DNA of 6,875 nt from JAVBSN01 sp031547045 (GTDB lineage Bacteria; Bacillota; Clostridia; Lachnospirales; Lachnospiraceae): positions 1 to 6,875 of the forward strand of contig JAVBSN010000042.1 of assembly GCA_031547045.1 (NCBI GenBank). Direction: 5' to 3'. Position numbers and translations under genes: made by a program. This document shows positions 1 through 6,794 of this stretch, in pieces (the stretch's first letter is position 1; the number at the start of each line of letters is the position of its first letter). Under the pieces are notes generated by a model. It worked only from the letters and a program-made list of their open reading frames with translations. It did no database searches and was not told the DNA's origin.

Positions 1-10
1 AGGTGAAATA

Positions 11-1018
11 ATGGTTGATAGAATAATATCTACGGATGTAACAAATGAAGATAGTAAGATAGAAAAAAATTTAAGACCAGAATATTTAAAGGATTATATT
101 GGACAAGAAAAGGCAAAGAATAACCTTAAAATATTTATAGAAGCAGCAAAGCAAAGAGGAGAAGCTCTAGATCATGTTTTATTATATGGACCTCCTGGAC
201 TTGGTAAGACAACATTAGCATCTATTGTAGCTAATGAAATGGGTGTTAATCTTAAAATAACATCTGGACCTGCAATAGAAAAACCAGGAGAACTTGCAGC
301 TATTCTTAATAATTTGCAAGAAAATGATGTGTTATTTATAGATGAGATACACAGATTAAATAGACAAGTAGAAGAAGTGCTATATCCAGCAATGGAAGAT
401 TATGCAATAGATATTATTATTGGAAAAGGTGCAACTTCAAGGTCTATAAGATTAGACTTACCTAAGTTTACATTAATAGGAGCTACAACAAGGGCTGGTA
501 TGCTTACAGCACCTCTAAGAGATAGATTTGGAGTTGTTAATAGATTAGAATTCTATACCAATAAAGAATTAGAACGTATTATAATGAGAAGTGCTGATGT
601 TTTAGGTGTTGGAATAGATATATTTGGAGCAGAAGAAATATCGAAGAGGTCAAGAGGAACACCTAGGTTAGCAAATAGATTATTAAAAAGAGTTAGGGAT
701 TTTGCAGAAGTTGAACATGATGGAATAATTGATTATGATGTGGCTAAGATTGCACTAGATAGATTAGAAGTTGACTCTATGGGACTTGATCAAGTGGACA
801 GAAATATACTTGAAACGATGATGTATAAGTTTAATGGTGGTCCAGTAGGGTTAGATACATTAGCAGCAGCAATTGGTGAAGATGCAGGAACAATAGAAGA
901 TGTGTATGAACCATATTTAATTAAAAACGGGTTTATTAATAGAACACCTAGAGGTAGGGTTGTATCAAATATGTGTTATGAACATTTTGGATTGGAACAT
1001 TTAATGCAAAGTACATAA
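11..1018 (+). CDS. ruvB: Holliday junction branch migration helicase RuvB
   Basis: RuvB is the hexameric AAA+ ATPase that, loaded by RuvA, drives branch migration of Holliday junctions in recombination and repair; it acts in the cytoplasm on DNA. The 335 residues match the usual family length. Visible parts: Walker A GPPGLGKTT at residues 60-68 (Lys66), Walker B LFIDE at 108-112, the RuvA-contacting beta-hairpin region at about 129-152, sensor 1 around IGATT (156-160), the arginine-finger segment LRDRFG (169-174, Arg172 by offset from the E. coli protein), sensor 2 in RGTPR (215-219), and a C-terminal winged helix around 280-317 ending in TPRGRVV. The ATG at 11 follows AGGTGA at 1-6, which is cut by the window edge. 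The gene is intact with all key residues. ruvA is expected just upstream but lies outside. It probably shares a transcript with zapA 19 bases downstream. Confidence 0.98.
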   Translation: MVDRIISTDVTNEDSKIEKNLRPEYLKDYIGQEKAKNNLKIFIEAAKQRGEALDHVLLYGPPGLGKTTLASIVANEMGVNLKITSGPAIEKPGELAAILNNLQENDVLFIDEIHRLNRQVEEVLYPAMEDYAIDIIIGKGATSRSIRLDLPKFTLIGATTRAGMLTAPLRDRFGVVNRLEFYTNKELERIIMRSADVLGVGIDIFGAEEISKRSRGTPRLANRLLKRVRDFAEVEHDGIIDYDVAKIALDRLEVDSMGLDQVDRNILETMMYKFNGGPVGLDTLAAAIGEDAGTIEDVYEPYLIKNGFINRTPRGRVVSNMCYEHFGLEHLMQST

Positions 1019-1021
1019 AAT

Positions 1022-1028
1022 GAGGAGA
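1022..1028 (+). promoter_or_regulatory. Ribosome binding site fixing the zapA start
   Basis: GAGGAGA lies 9 bases before the ATG at 1038. An in-frame ATG at 1020 would add six residues (MRRDYI), but it has no Shine-Dalgarno ahead of it and its own codons overlap this purine block. The downstream ATG is therefore the better start. Confidence 0.8.
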
Positions 1029-1037
1029 GATTATATT

Positions 1038-1439
1038 ATGGCTAACAAAAACGATATACCAGTAGTAATTAATGGAAGAGTATATACTTTAAGTGGTTAT
1101 GAAAGCAATGATTATTTGCAAAGTGTAGCAACATATATTAATAGCAAAAGTGCGGAGTGTAAGGCAAGTGAGCAATTTAGAAGATTAAATGCAGAATATC
1201 AAAATTTACTTGTAGCTATTAACATAGCTGATGATTATTTTAAGGCATCACAACAGAAAAATGCTTTGGAAAATGAAGATGATCAAAAAGAAAAACAATT
1301 ATATGATTTAAGACATGAGATTATAGAATTACAGATAAAGCATGAATCATCATTAAAACTTGTTGAGGAATACAAAGAACAAGTAAGTGCTTTACAAAGA
1401 AAAATTATTCAATTAGAGGCAGAGAAAAAGAGACAATGA
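1038..1439 (+). CDS. zapA: Cell division protein ZapA (FtsZ-ring associated)
   Basis: ZapA is a small cytoplasmic protein that binds FtsZ and bundles its filaments at the division site. The predicted product has 133 residues. The N-terminal globular part (about 1-68) opens with the family pattern of a short beta strand, VVINGRVYTLSG (9-20), followed by helices that include the conserved stretch NLLVAINIADDYFKA (56-70). From about 72 to the end the chain is highly charged with spaced hydrophobic residues and looks like a coiled coil, as expected for the dimer/tetramer stalk. The start at 1038 is chosen for its GAGGAGA ribosome site. The stop overlaps the next start in ATGA (1436-1439), so the U32 gene is probably translated by coupling. 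The 133-residue length, with its longer coiled coil, is typical of clostridial forms rather than the shorter Bacillus ones. Identification rests on fold pattern and context and is fairly secure. Confidence 0.9.
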   Translation: MANKNDIPVVINGRVYTLSGYESNDYLQSVATYINSKSAECKASEQFRRLNAEYQNLLVAINIADDYFKASQQKNALENEDDQKEKQLYDLRHEIIELQIKHESSLKLVEEYKEQVSALQRKIIQLEAEKKRQ

Positions 1440-3802
1440 AAAAACCAGAAATACTAGCACCTGCAGGTTCATATGAAGCATTTGTTGCCGCAATACAAGC
1501 TGGAGCAGACGCAGTATATATAGGTGGATCAAGGTTTGGTGCGAGAGCATATGCTAATAATTTTAATGAAGAAGAAGTTATAAGTGCAGTACACTATGCA
1601 CATTTATATGGAAGAAAAGTATATATGACAATTAATACTTTGTTTAAAGAGCAAGAAATTAATGAATTATATGACTATTTATTTCCTTATTACGAAGCAG
1701 GATTAGACGGAGTGATTGTTCAAGATATGGGTGTATTTACTTATATACGTGAACATTTTCCTAATATTTCGTTGCATGGCAGTACACAAATGACAGTTAC
1801 TAATGTATATGGAGCTAAGCTACTAGCTGATTATGGTGCCCAAAGGGTGGTGCCAGCTAGGGAGCTTAGCTTATTTGAGATTAAAGAGATAAAAGAAAAG
1901 ACTGGACTTGAAATAGAAGTGTTTGTACAAGGAGCATTATGTTACTCATATTCAGGACAATGTTTGTTAAGTAGTATGATTGGTGGTAGAAGTGGTAATA
2001 GAGGAAGATGTGCTCAACCATGTAGACTTCCTTATGACGTATTTGCTGATGATAAATGTATTAACAATAAGGAAAAATATGTTTTAAGTTCTAAGGATAT
2101 GTGTGCGGTTTCTATGGTTTCACAGCTTATTGAAGCAGGTGTAGATTCTTTTAAAATTGAAGGTAGAATGAAATCAAAAGAATATGTGGCTCAAGCAGTA
2201 AAGACTTATAGAGAAGCTGTTGATGGATATTTTAATAATATTAGTGTTGTAAATATTAATAAAGAAAATATTAATAATCTTAGAGAAATATATAATAGAG
2301 GCGGTTTTACAAATGGATATTTAAATACTCATAATGGAGTAGATATGATGTCAATGATGAGACCTAACCATGAAGGCGTATGTGTAGGAAAAGTTGAGAA
2401 AATAGTTAGTGGTAAGATAACATTTAAGGCAAAGGAAGATATACATCTAAAAGATATATTGGAGATACGAGGAAGTATAAATATTGAATTAACTTCTAAT
2501 GTAGAAGCAAGTGTAGGTAGTGATGTTAGTCTTAATGCCAAAAGCCTTAATGCTATAAAAGTTGGAATGCCAATATATAGAACAAGAAATAATAGTTTGT
2601 TAAGTGAATTAAGTGATAAATATAATGGCAATCAAATGAAAGAAAATATTAACATTATTTTAAAGTTATATAAAGGCAATTCTGCTATTATAGAAATTGG
2701 GTATAATAATATATGTGTATTTGTAGAAGGGGATATGGTTTTAGAGGCAACTAATAAACCTCTATCAAAGGAAGATATTATAAGTAAAGTATCTAAACTT
2801 GGTGATACCAGATATATAATAAATGATATTAATGTTTTAATGGATGAAAATATATTTTTACCTATTAAAGCAATTAATCAATTAAGAAGAGATGGTATAG
2901 AAGCTTTAGAGCAATCAATTACTAATTCTTATCAAAGAAAAATTGAGCATATAAAACCATCTTGTATAGAAAATAATTTAACAATCAATAGTAATAATAA
3001 GAAATTAGTTTCAGTTATGGTTTCTAACGAAAACTTATTAGATATAGTATTGTCTTATAAAGAAGTGGAAAATATATATTTAGATGAAGTGTTTTTTAAT
3101 AATAAATCGTTATTAGATAATGTAGAAAAGATTAAATCTGCTAACAAAAAAATATATATTGTATTACCTCATATTTTTAGAAAACAAGCATCTAATAAAG
3201 AGTGGTTAGATATTATTAAGGTTTCAGATGGTGTAGTAATAAGAAATATAGATGAATTAGGATATATTTATGAAAATAATATTACAACAAATATTATTTT
3301 AGATTATTCTATGTATTCTTATAATAGCAAAGCTATAGAATTTTATAATCAATTACTTGATAATCCTATTATTACATTACCTGTTGAACAAAATAAAGAA
3401 GAGTTAAAGAATATATGTAATAGTAATAGTGAACTAATTGTATATGGTTATAATAATGTAATGTATTCAGCTCAATGCGTTAATAAAAACACGTTAAAAT
3501 GTGATAAGCAAGAAAAATATATTATATTAAAGGATAGAAAGAATTTTAAATTTACTGTAAGAAATGTATGTAAGTATTGTTATAATGTAATGTATAATCC
3601 TGTACCAATGTCTATATTAGATTATTGTGAAGATATAATTAATATGGGAATTAAACATTATAGAATAGATTTAACAATAGAGACTTCTACACAAGCAAAA
3701 AAAGTATTAGATAAGTATATCAATAGATTTGTATATGATATAGAAGATAATACTGACATAGGAGAAGTAACGAAGGGACATTTTTACAGAGGAATAATGT
3801 AG
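1436..3802 (+). CDS. Long U32-family protein with DUF3656, RlhA-like (probable RNA hydroxylation enzyme)
   Basis: The 788-residue product begins with the U32 barrel (about 1-310, PEILAPAGS at 4-12). It carries the U32 signature at residues 161-179, with Cys169 and Cys176 inside it, then Cys192, Cys196, LSSKDMC (217-223) and FKIEGRMKS (239-247). A middle domain of DUF3656 type runs from about 385 to 495 (KLGDTRY, NQLRRDGIEALE). A C-terminal domain from about 520 holds a second cysteine group (681, 689, 712, 715) and ends in GHFYRG (781-786). U32 proteins were first called collagenase-like proteases. Characterised bacterial members include E. coli RlhA (23S rRNA C2501 hydroxylation), TrhP (tRNA 5-hydroxyuridine) and UbiU/UbiV, whose cysteines bind 4Fe-4S. 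By architecture RlhA is closest, but the substrate here is inferred. It overlaps zapA by four bases and has only a distant AGAGG (1415-1419), so translation is likely coupled. No frameshift is seen. The second half is notably rich in asparagine. Confidence 0.9.
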   Translation: MKKPEILAPAGSYEAFVAAIQAGADAVYIGGSRFGARAYANNFNEEEVISAVHYAHLYGRKVYMTINTLFKEQEINELYDYLFPYYEAGLDGVIVQDMGVFTYIREHFPNISLHGSTQMTVTNVYGAKLLADYGAQRVVPARELSLFEIKEIKEKTGLEIEVFVQGALCYSYSGQCLLSSMIGGRSGNRGRCAQPCRLPYDVFADDKCINNKEKYVLSSKDMCAVSMVSQLIEAGVDSFKIEGRMKSKEYVAQAVKTYREAVDGYFNNISVVNINKENINNLREIYNRGGFTNGYLNTHNGVDMMSMMRPNHEGVCVGKVEKIVSGKITFKAKEDIHLKDILEIRGSINIELTSNVEASVGSDVSLNAKSLNAIKVGMPIYRTRNNSLLSELSDKYNGNQMKENINIILKLYKGNSAIIEIGYNNICVFVEGDMVLEATNKPLSKEDIISKVSKLGDTRYIINDINVLMDENIFLPIKAINQLRRDGIEALEQSITNSYQRKIEHIKPSCIENNLTINSNNKKLVSVMVSNENLLDIVLSYKEVENIYLDEVFFNNKSLLDNVEKIKSANKKIYIVLPHIFRKQASNKEWLDIIKVSDGVVIRNIDELGYIYENNITTNIILDYSMYSYNSKAIEFYNQLLDNPIITLPVEQNKEELKNICNSNSELIVYGYNNVMYSAQCVNKNTLKCDKQEKYIILKDRKNFKFTVRNVCKYCYNVMYNPVPMSILDYCEDIINMGIKHYRIDLTIETSTQAKKVLDKYINRFVYDIEDNTDIGEVTKGHFYRGIM

Positions 3803-3809
3803 GTGTAAT

Positions 3810-5195
3810 ATGATTCATATAATAACGGAATTAACTAAATATATAATAATAGTATTAATGGTTTTCTATACTCTAACTTGTTTTACAGTATTTAAATCAT
3901 CTAATAGTGATAAGCAAAATAAACTGTTAAATAGACAGATTGTTTTTGTATTTATAATTCATTTTTTATGTTATTTATCATTATATTTACATTATATGGA
4001 GAAGAAGATTCTTATGCTTTATGGAGCACAGATTCTTGTAGCTGCTTTATATATGGCTATATATCATACTATATATCCAAAATCATCTAGAGTAGTTACT
4101 AATAATATGTGTTTCTTATTGTTAATAGGATATACAATGCTAACTAGAATTGATTATAATCTAGCTATAAAGCAATTTATAATAGCAACAGGGGCGTTAA
4201 TATTAGTATCATTTATTCCATTTATTATGATGAAGATAAAGACATTTAGAAATTATTGTATGATTTATGGTGTAGCTGGTATTATATTTTTAAGTTCAGT
4301 TTTTATATTTGGTGTTAAGAAATATGGTGCAACTAACTGGATTAAAGTTGGTTCATTTACATTACAACCATCAGAGTTTGTTAAAATAATATTTATATTC
4401 TTTATAGCCAGTATGTTATCAAAAGATCAAAGTTTTAAAAATGTTATTAAAACATCAATTATGGTTTGTGTTCATCTAGGAATACTTGTTCTTGAAAAGG
4501 ACTTAGGTGGAGCAGCCATATACTTTGTTATTTATATATTAATGCTGTATACAGCAACAGGTAATTCCTTATATTTAATAGGTACTTGTGGCGGTGGCGG
4601 ATTCGCAGCATTGGCAGCATTTTTAATTTTTGGAGACAAATTATTTAGCCATGTTTCAGTTAGAATACAAGCATGGAAAGATCCTTGGTCTGTAATTGAT
4701 ACAAAGGGTTATCAGATAGCTCAATCCTTATTTGCTATAGGTACAGGAGGATGGATTGGTTCTGGTTTAGGTAAAGGAAGTCCTAACTCCATTCCAGTAA
4801 GCGAAAGTGATTTTATATTTTCTGCCATTGCAGAAGAGTTAGGTGTTATATTTGCCTTAGCTTTAATTCTTGTATGCTTTAGTTGTTTTATTTGTTTTAT
4901 AAATATTTCAATGAAGGCAAGAAATTTATTTTATAAAACAATGGCATTTGGATTTGCTATTTGTTATATATTCCAAGTGTTTTTAACTATAGGTGGTGTT
5001 ACTAAATTCATACCATCTACAGGAGTAACACTTCCGTTAGTAAGTTATGGTGGTAGTTCGGTTTTAAGTACCTTAATAATTTTTACTATTATGCAAGGTG
5101 TATGTAATATAGAAAATAAAGAGGTTGAAAAAATTGAAAAAGAAAAACGAAATTTCCAAGTCGATGAAGAAGGAAAACGTATCAACCAAAGATAA
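3810..5195 (+). CDS. SEDS-family peptidoglycan glycosyltransferase (FtsW/RodA/SpoVE)
   Basis: SEDS proteins are integral membrane enzymes that polymerise glycan strands from lipid II, working with a cognate class B PBP. The 461-residue chain is mostly hydrophobic, with about 12-13 membrane segments by eye against the usual 10; the extra ones lie in the first 115 residues. Family landmarks are ATNWIKVG (174-181), QPSEFVKI (186-193), EKDLGGA (229-235), the extracellular loop AWKDPW...GYQIAQSLFAIGTGG (288-314) with GSGLGKGSP (317-325), SDFIFSAIAEELG (333-345) and LPLVSYGGSS (408-417). Asp334 aligns with the catalytic Asp of the PExHTDFIF motif; here the motif reads PVSESDFIF. The tail after about 434 is charged and cytosolic. 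The ATG has AGGTG at 3801-3805, overlapping the U32 stop. The 3' end overlaps the PBP gene. FtsW, RodA and SpoVE cannot be told apart from sequence alone. The partner PBP resembles PbpA, which leans towards a RodA-like assignment, so no symbol is given. Confidence 0.95.
   Translation: MIHIITELTKYIIIVLMVFYTLTCFTVFKSSNSDKQNKLLNRQIVFVFIIHFLCYLSLYLHYMEKKILMLYGAQILVAALYMAIYHTIYPKSSRVVTNNMCFLLLIGYTMLTRIDYNLAIKQFIIATGALILVSFIPFIMMKIKTFRNYCMIYGVAGIIFLSSVFIFGVKKYGATNWIKVGSFTLQPSEFVKIIFIFFIASMLSKDQSFKNVIKTSIMVCVHLGILVLEKDLGGAAIYFVIYILMLYTATGNSLYLIGTCGGGGFAALAAFLIFGDKLFSHVSVRIQAWKDPWSVIDTKGYQIAQSLFAIGTGGWIGSGLGKGSPNSIPVSESDFIFSAIAEELGVIFALALILVCFSCFICFINISMKARNLFYKTMAFGFAICYIFQVFLTIGGVTKFIPSTGVTLPLVSYGGSSVLSTLIIFTIMQGVCNIENKEVEKIEKEKRNFQVDEEGKRINQR
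5121..5125 (+). promoter_or_regulatory. Ribosome binding site supporting a TTG start for the PBP gene
   Basis: GAGGT within AAAGAGGTT sits 8 bases before TTG at 5134 and lies inside the SEDS coding region. The in-frame TTG at 5125 overlaps this site and so has no room for ribosome binding. The first in-frame ATG (5164) has no recognisable Shine-Dalgarno ahead of it. The TTG at 5134 is therefore favoured, though not proven. Confidence 0.5.
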
Positions 5196-6717
5196 TGAGT
5201 TAAAAATACCTTCTGTAAAAGAAGATAAAAAACCAAAGAAGAAAAAAATGGTGGATAACGAAGAATATAGAGTTCTTGTAGACAAGGAAAAGAAGAAAAA
5301 CGAACTTAATACAAAAAGAAATAAACCAATATTACTTATTACTTATATGTTTGCTGGATTGTTTTTATTTTTAATGGGATATGTAGTAAAGTTTATGGTA
5401 GTTGATAAGGATAATGTTATATCAAACTCTTATAACAAAAGACAAGATAACTTTGTTAATTATGTAACAAGAGGAGATATAATTACTAGTGATGGAGTCG
5501 TAGTTGCTACTAATCAGGCTAATTCCGATGGTTCAGTAGGTAGATACTATCCATATTCAAATATGTTCGCACATGCAGTAGGATTTTCTACTTATGGAAA
5601 ATCAGGTATTGAGCTAACAGGAAACTATTATCTCCTTACTTCATCATCAAATATATTTGAGAAAGTATTTAATGATTTAAAAGAAGAGAAAAATATTGGA
5701 GATAATCTTATAACAACTTTGAATTATAATTTACAAAGTGCAGCATATGAAGCATTAGGTAGTGCCAATGGTGCAGTAGTTGTTATGGAACCAGATACAG
5801 GTAAGATACTAGCTATGGTTTCAAAACCAGATTTTAATCCTAATGATATTGATAATGTATGGGAAAAGGTAACTAGTGAAAATTCTTCAGAGGAATCTAT
5901 TTTACTTAATAGAGCTACACAAGGATTATATCCTCCAGGTTCAACATTTAAAGTAATTACTTTATTAGAATATATAAGAGAACATAGCAATTATGAAGAT
6001 TATTCATATATTTGTGAAAGTGAAGGCATATACAATAGTGTATCTATTAGATGTGCTGGTGGGAAAACACATGGTGAGGTAAGTCTAAGAGATTCCTTAG
6101 CCTACTCATGTAACACATCATTTTCTAATATAGGAACAACATTGAATATTAAGAAATATAATCAGTTATGTACAGATTTATTATTTAATAATAGTTTGCC
6201 ATATGATGGGGTATATAAGAAGAGTTCATTTGTATTAACTAGTAATAGTGATAAATCAGAGATTCCACAAACTGTAATAGGGCAGGGAAATACACAGATA
6301 ACCCCTCTTCACAATGCTTTAATTATGTCGTCTATTGCAAATGGTGGTGTTATGATGAAACCTTATTTAATAGATAGTATAGAAAATTATGATGGTGCAA
6401 GAATTAAAAAATTCACATCCAAATCATATAAAAAGGTAATTAATCCTAATGAAGCAGAATTATTAGTTGGTTATTTAAAGGGTGTATGTGAATATGGTAC
6501 AGCATCTTCAACCTTTTCAGGTTCTAGTTATACTGTAGCTGGAAAAACAGGAACAGCAGAGTTTAATAGCGAAGGAAAAGCACATTCATGGTTTGTAGGA
6601 TTTTCTAATGTTGATAATCCTGATATTGTTGTAAGTGTTGTTATAGAAGATTCAACAGATTCGGGAGTTACAGGAACTCAAGTGGCTAAGAAAATATTTG
6701 ATGCCTATTATCGATAA
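5134..6717 (+). CDS. Class B penicillin-binding protein, PbpA-like transpeptidase
   Basis: This is a D,D-transpeptidase that crosslinks peptidoglycan outside the membrane and probably activates the SEDS partner encoded just before it. Numbering from TTG 5134 gives 527 residues: a lysine-rich cytosolic tail (1-64), one membrane anchor (about 65-90), a short pre-catalytic region with RGDIITSDG (113-121) and YYPYSNMFAHAVGF (138-151), then the transpeptidase domain. All three active-site motifs are intact: STFK (Ser270, Lys273; bases 5941-5952), SCN (325-327; bases 6106-6114) and KTG (471-473; bases 6544-6552). The protein is compact and lacks the long N-terminal pedestal of E. coli PBP2 or PBP3, resembling actinobacterial PbpA and clostridial PBPs beside SEDS genes. 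There is no lipobox and no glycosyltransferase domain. It overlaps the SEDS gene by 62 bases in another frame. Starting at ATG 5164 would remove ten residues without affecting any domain. Confidence 0.93.
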   Translation: MKKKNEISKSMKKENVSTKDNELKIPSVKEDKKPKKKKMVDNEEYRVLVDKEKKKNELNTKRNKPILLITYMFAGLFLFLMGYVVKFMVVDKDNVISNSYNKRQDNFVNYVTRGDIITSDGVVVATNQANSDGSVGRYYPYSNMFAHAVGFSTYGKSGIELTGNYYLLTSSSNIFEKVFNDLKEEKNIGDNLITTLNYNLQSAAYEALGSANGAVVVMEPDTGKILAMVSKPDFNPNDIDNVWEKVTSENSSEESILLNRATQGLYPPGSTFKVITLLEYIREHSNYEDYSYICESEGIYNSVSIRCAGGKTHGEVSLRDSLAYSCNTSFSNIGTTLNIKKYNQLCTDLLFNNSLPYDGVYKKSSFVLTSNSDKSEIPQTVIGQGNTQITPLHNALIMSSIANGGVMMKPYLIDSIENYDGARIKKFTSKSYKKVINPNEAELLVGYLKGVCEYGTASSTFSGSSYTVAGKTGTAEFNSEGKAHSWFVGFSNVDNPDIVVSVVIEDSTDSGVTGTQVAKKIFDAYYR

Positions 6718-6720
6718 AAC

Positions 6721-6749
6721 TTGATAAATGATATATATATTGATATAAT
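6721..6749 (+). promoter_or_regulatory. Sigma-A type promoter for the NUDIX gene
   Basis: TTGATA (6721-6726) and a perfect TATAAT (6744-6749) are separated by exactly 17 bases, and TG at 6741-6742 forms an extended -10. Transcription would start near 6756-6757, giving an untranslated leader of about 38 bases before the ATG at 6795. AT-rich DNA yields chance -10 boxes, but the combination of spacing, extended -10 and position in the only intergenic gap makes this one credible. No terminator hairpin separates it from the PBP stop. Confidence 0.7.
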
Positions 6750-6781
6750 ATTGTTAGTTTTTGATACACCAAATAAATTGC

Positions 6782-6787
6782 AGGAGG
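6782..6787 (+). promoter_or_regulatory. Strong ribosome binding site of the NUDIX gene
   Basis: AGGAGG, a full consensus core, sits 7 bases before the ATG at 6795. It is the strongest Shine-Dalgarno in the window and helps establish that the truncated frame at the right edge is a real gene. Confidence 0.85.
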
Positions 6788-6794
6788 AATTGCA

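Noticed and set aside
1020..1037. Six-residue upstream extension of ZapA from ATG 1020
   Set aside because: This start has no Shine-Dalgarno, and its codons include the purine block that properly serves the ATG at 1038.
2329..2631. Open frame of 100 codons on the minus strand
   Set aside because: It lies wholly inside the U32 gene, opposite a well-conserved frame, and has no recognisable family. It is a shadow of AT-rich coding DNA.
3575..3600. TATAAT-like boxes inside the end of the U32 gene as an internal promoter for the SEDS gene
   Set aside because: Such boxes (TTATAATG, TGTATAATCC) are frequent by chance in this AT-rich sequence, and I found no well-spaced -35 element with them.
4585..4604. 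Run of four glycine codons in the SEDS gene (TGT GGC GGT GGC GGA)
   Set aside because: It is slightly GC-richer than its surroundings but falls within or beside a membrane segment, stays in frame, and does not resemble an insertion or a repeat expansion.
5248..5250. In-frame ATG as a PBP start giving a shorter cytosolic tail
   Set aside because: Only A-rich sequence precedes it and the frame remains open and charged upstream. A start here would leave a gap after the SEDS stop in an otherwise tightly packed cluster. It is not excluded, only less likely.
5045..5285. Two overlapping minus-strand frames rich in Phe, Ser and Leu
   Set aside because: They mirror the lysine- and glutamate-rich tails of the SEDS and PBP proteins; AAA and GAA codons read backwards as Phe and Ser/Leu codons. 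They show no independent coding signal.
5724..5990. Open frame of 88 codons on the minus strand
   Set aside because: It is antisense to the PBP transpeptidase domain around the STFK motif, where the plus-strand frame is clearly real.
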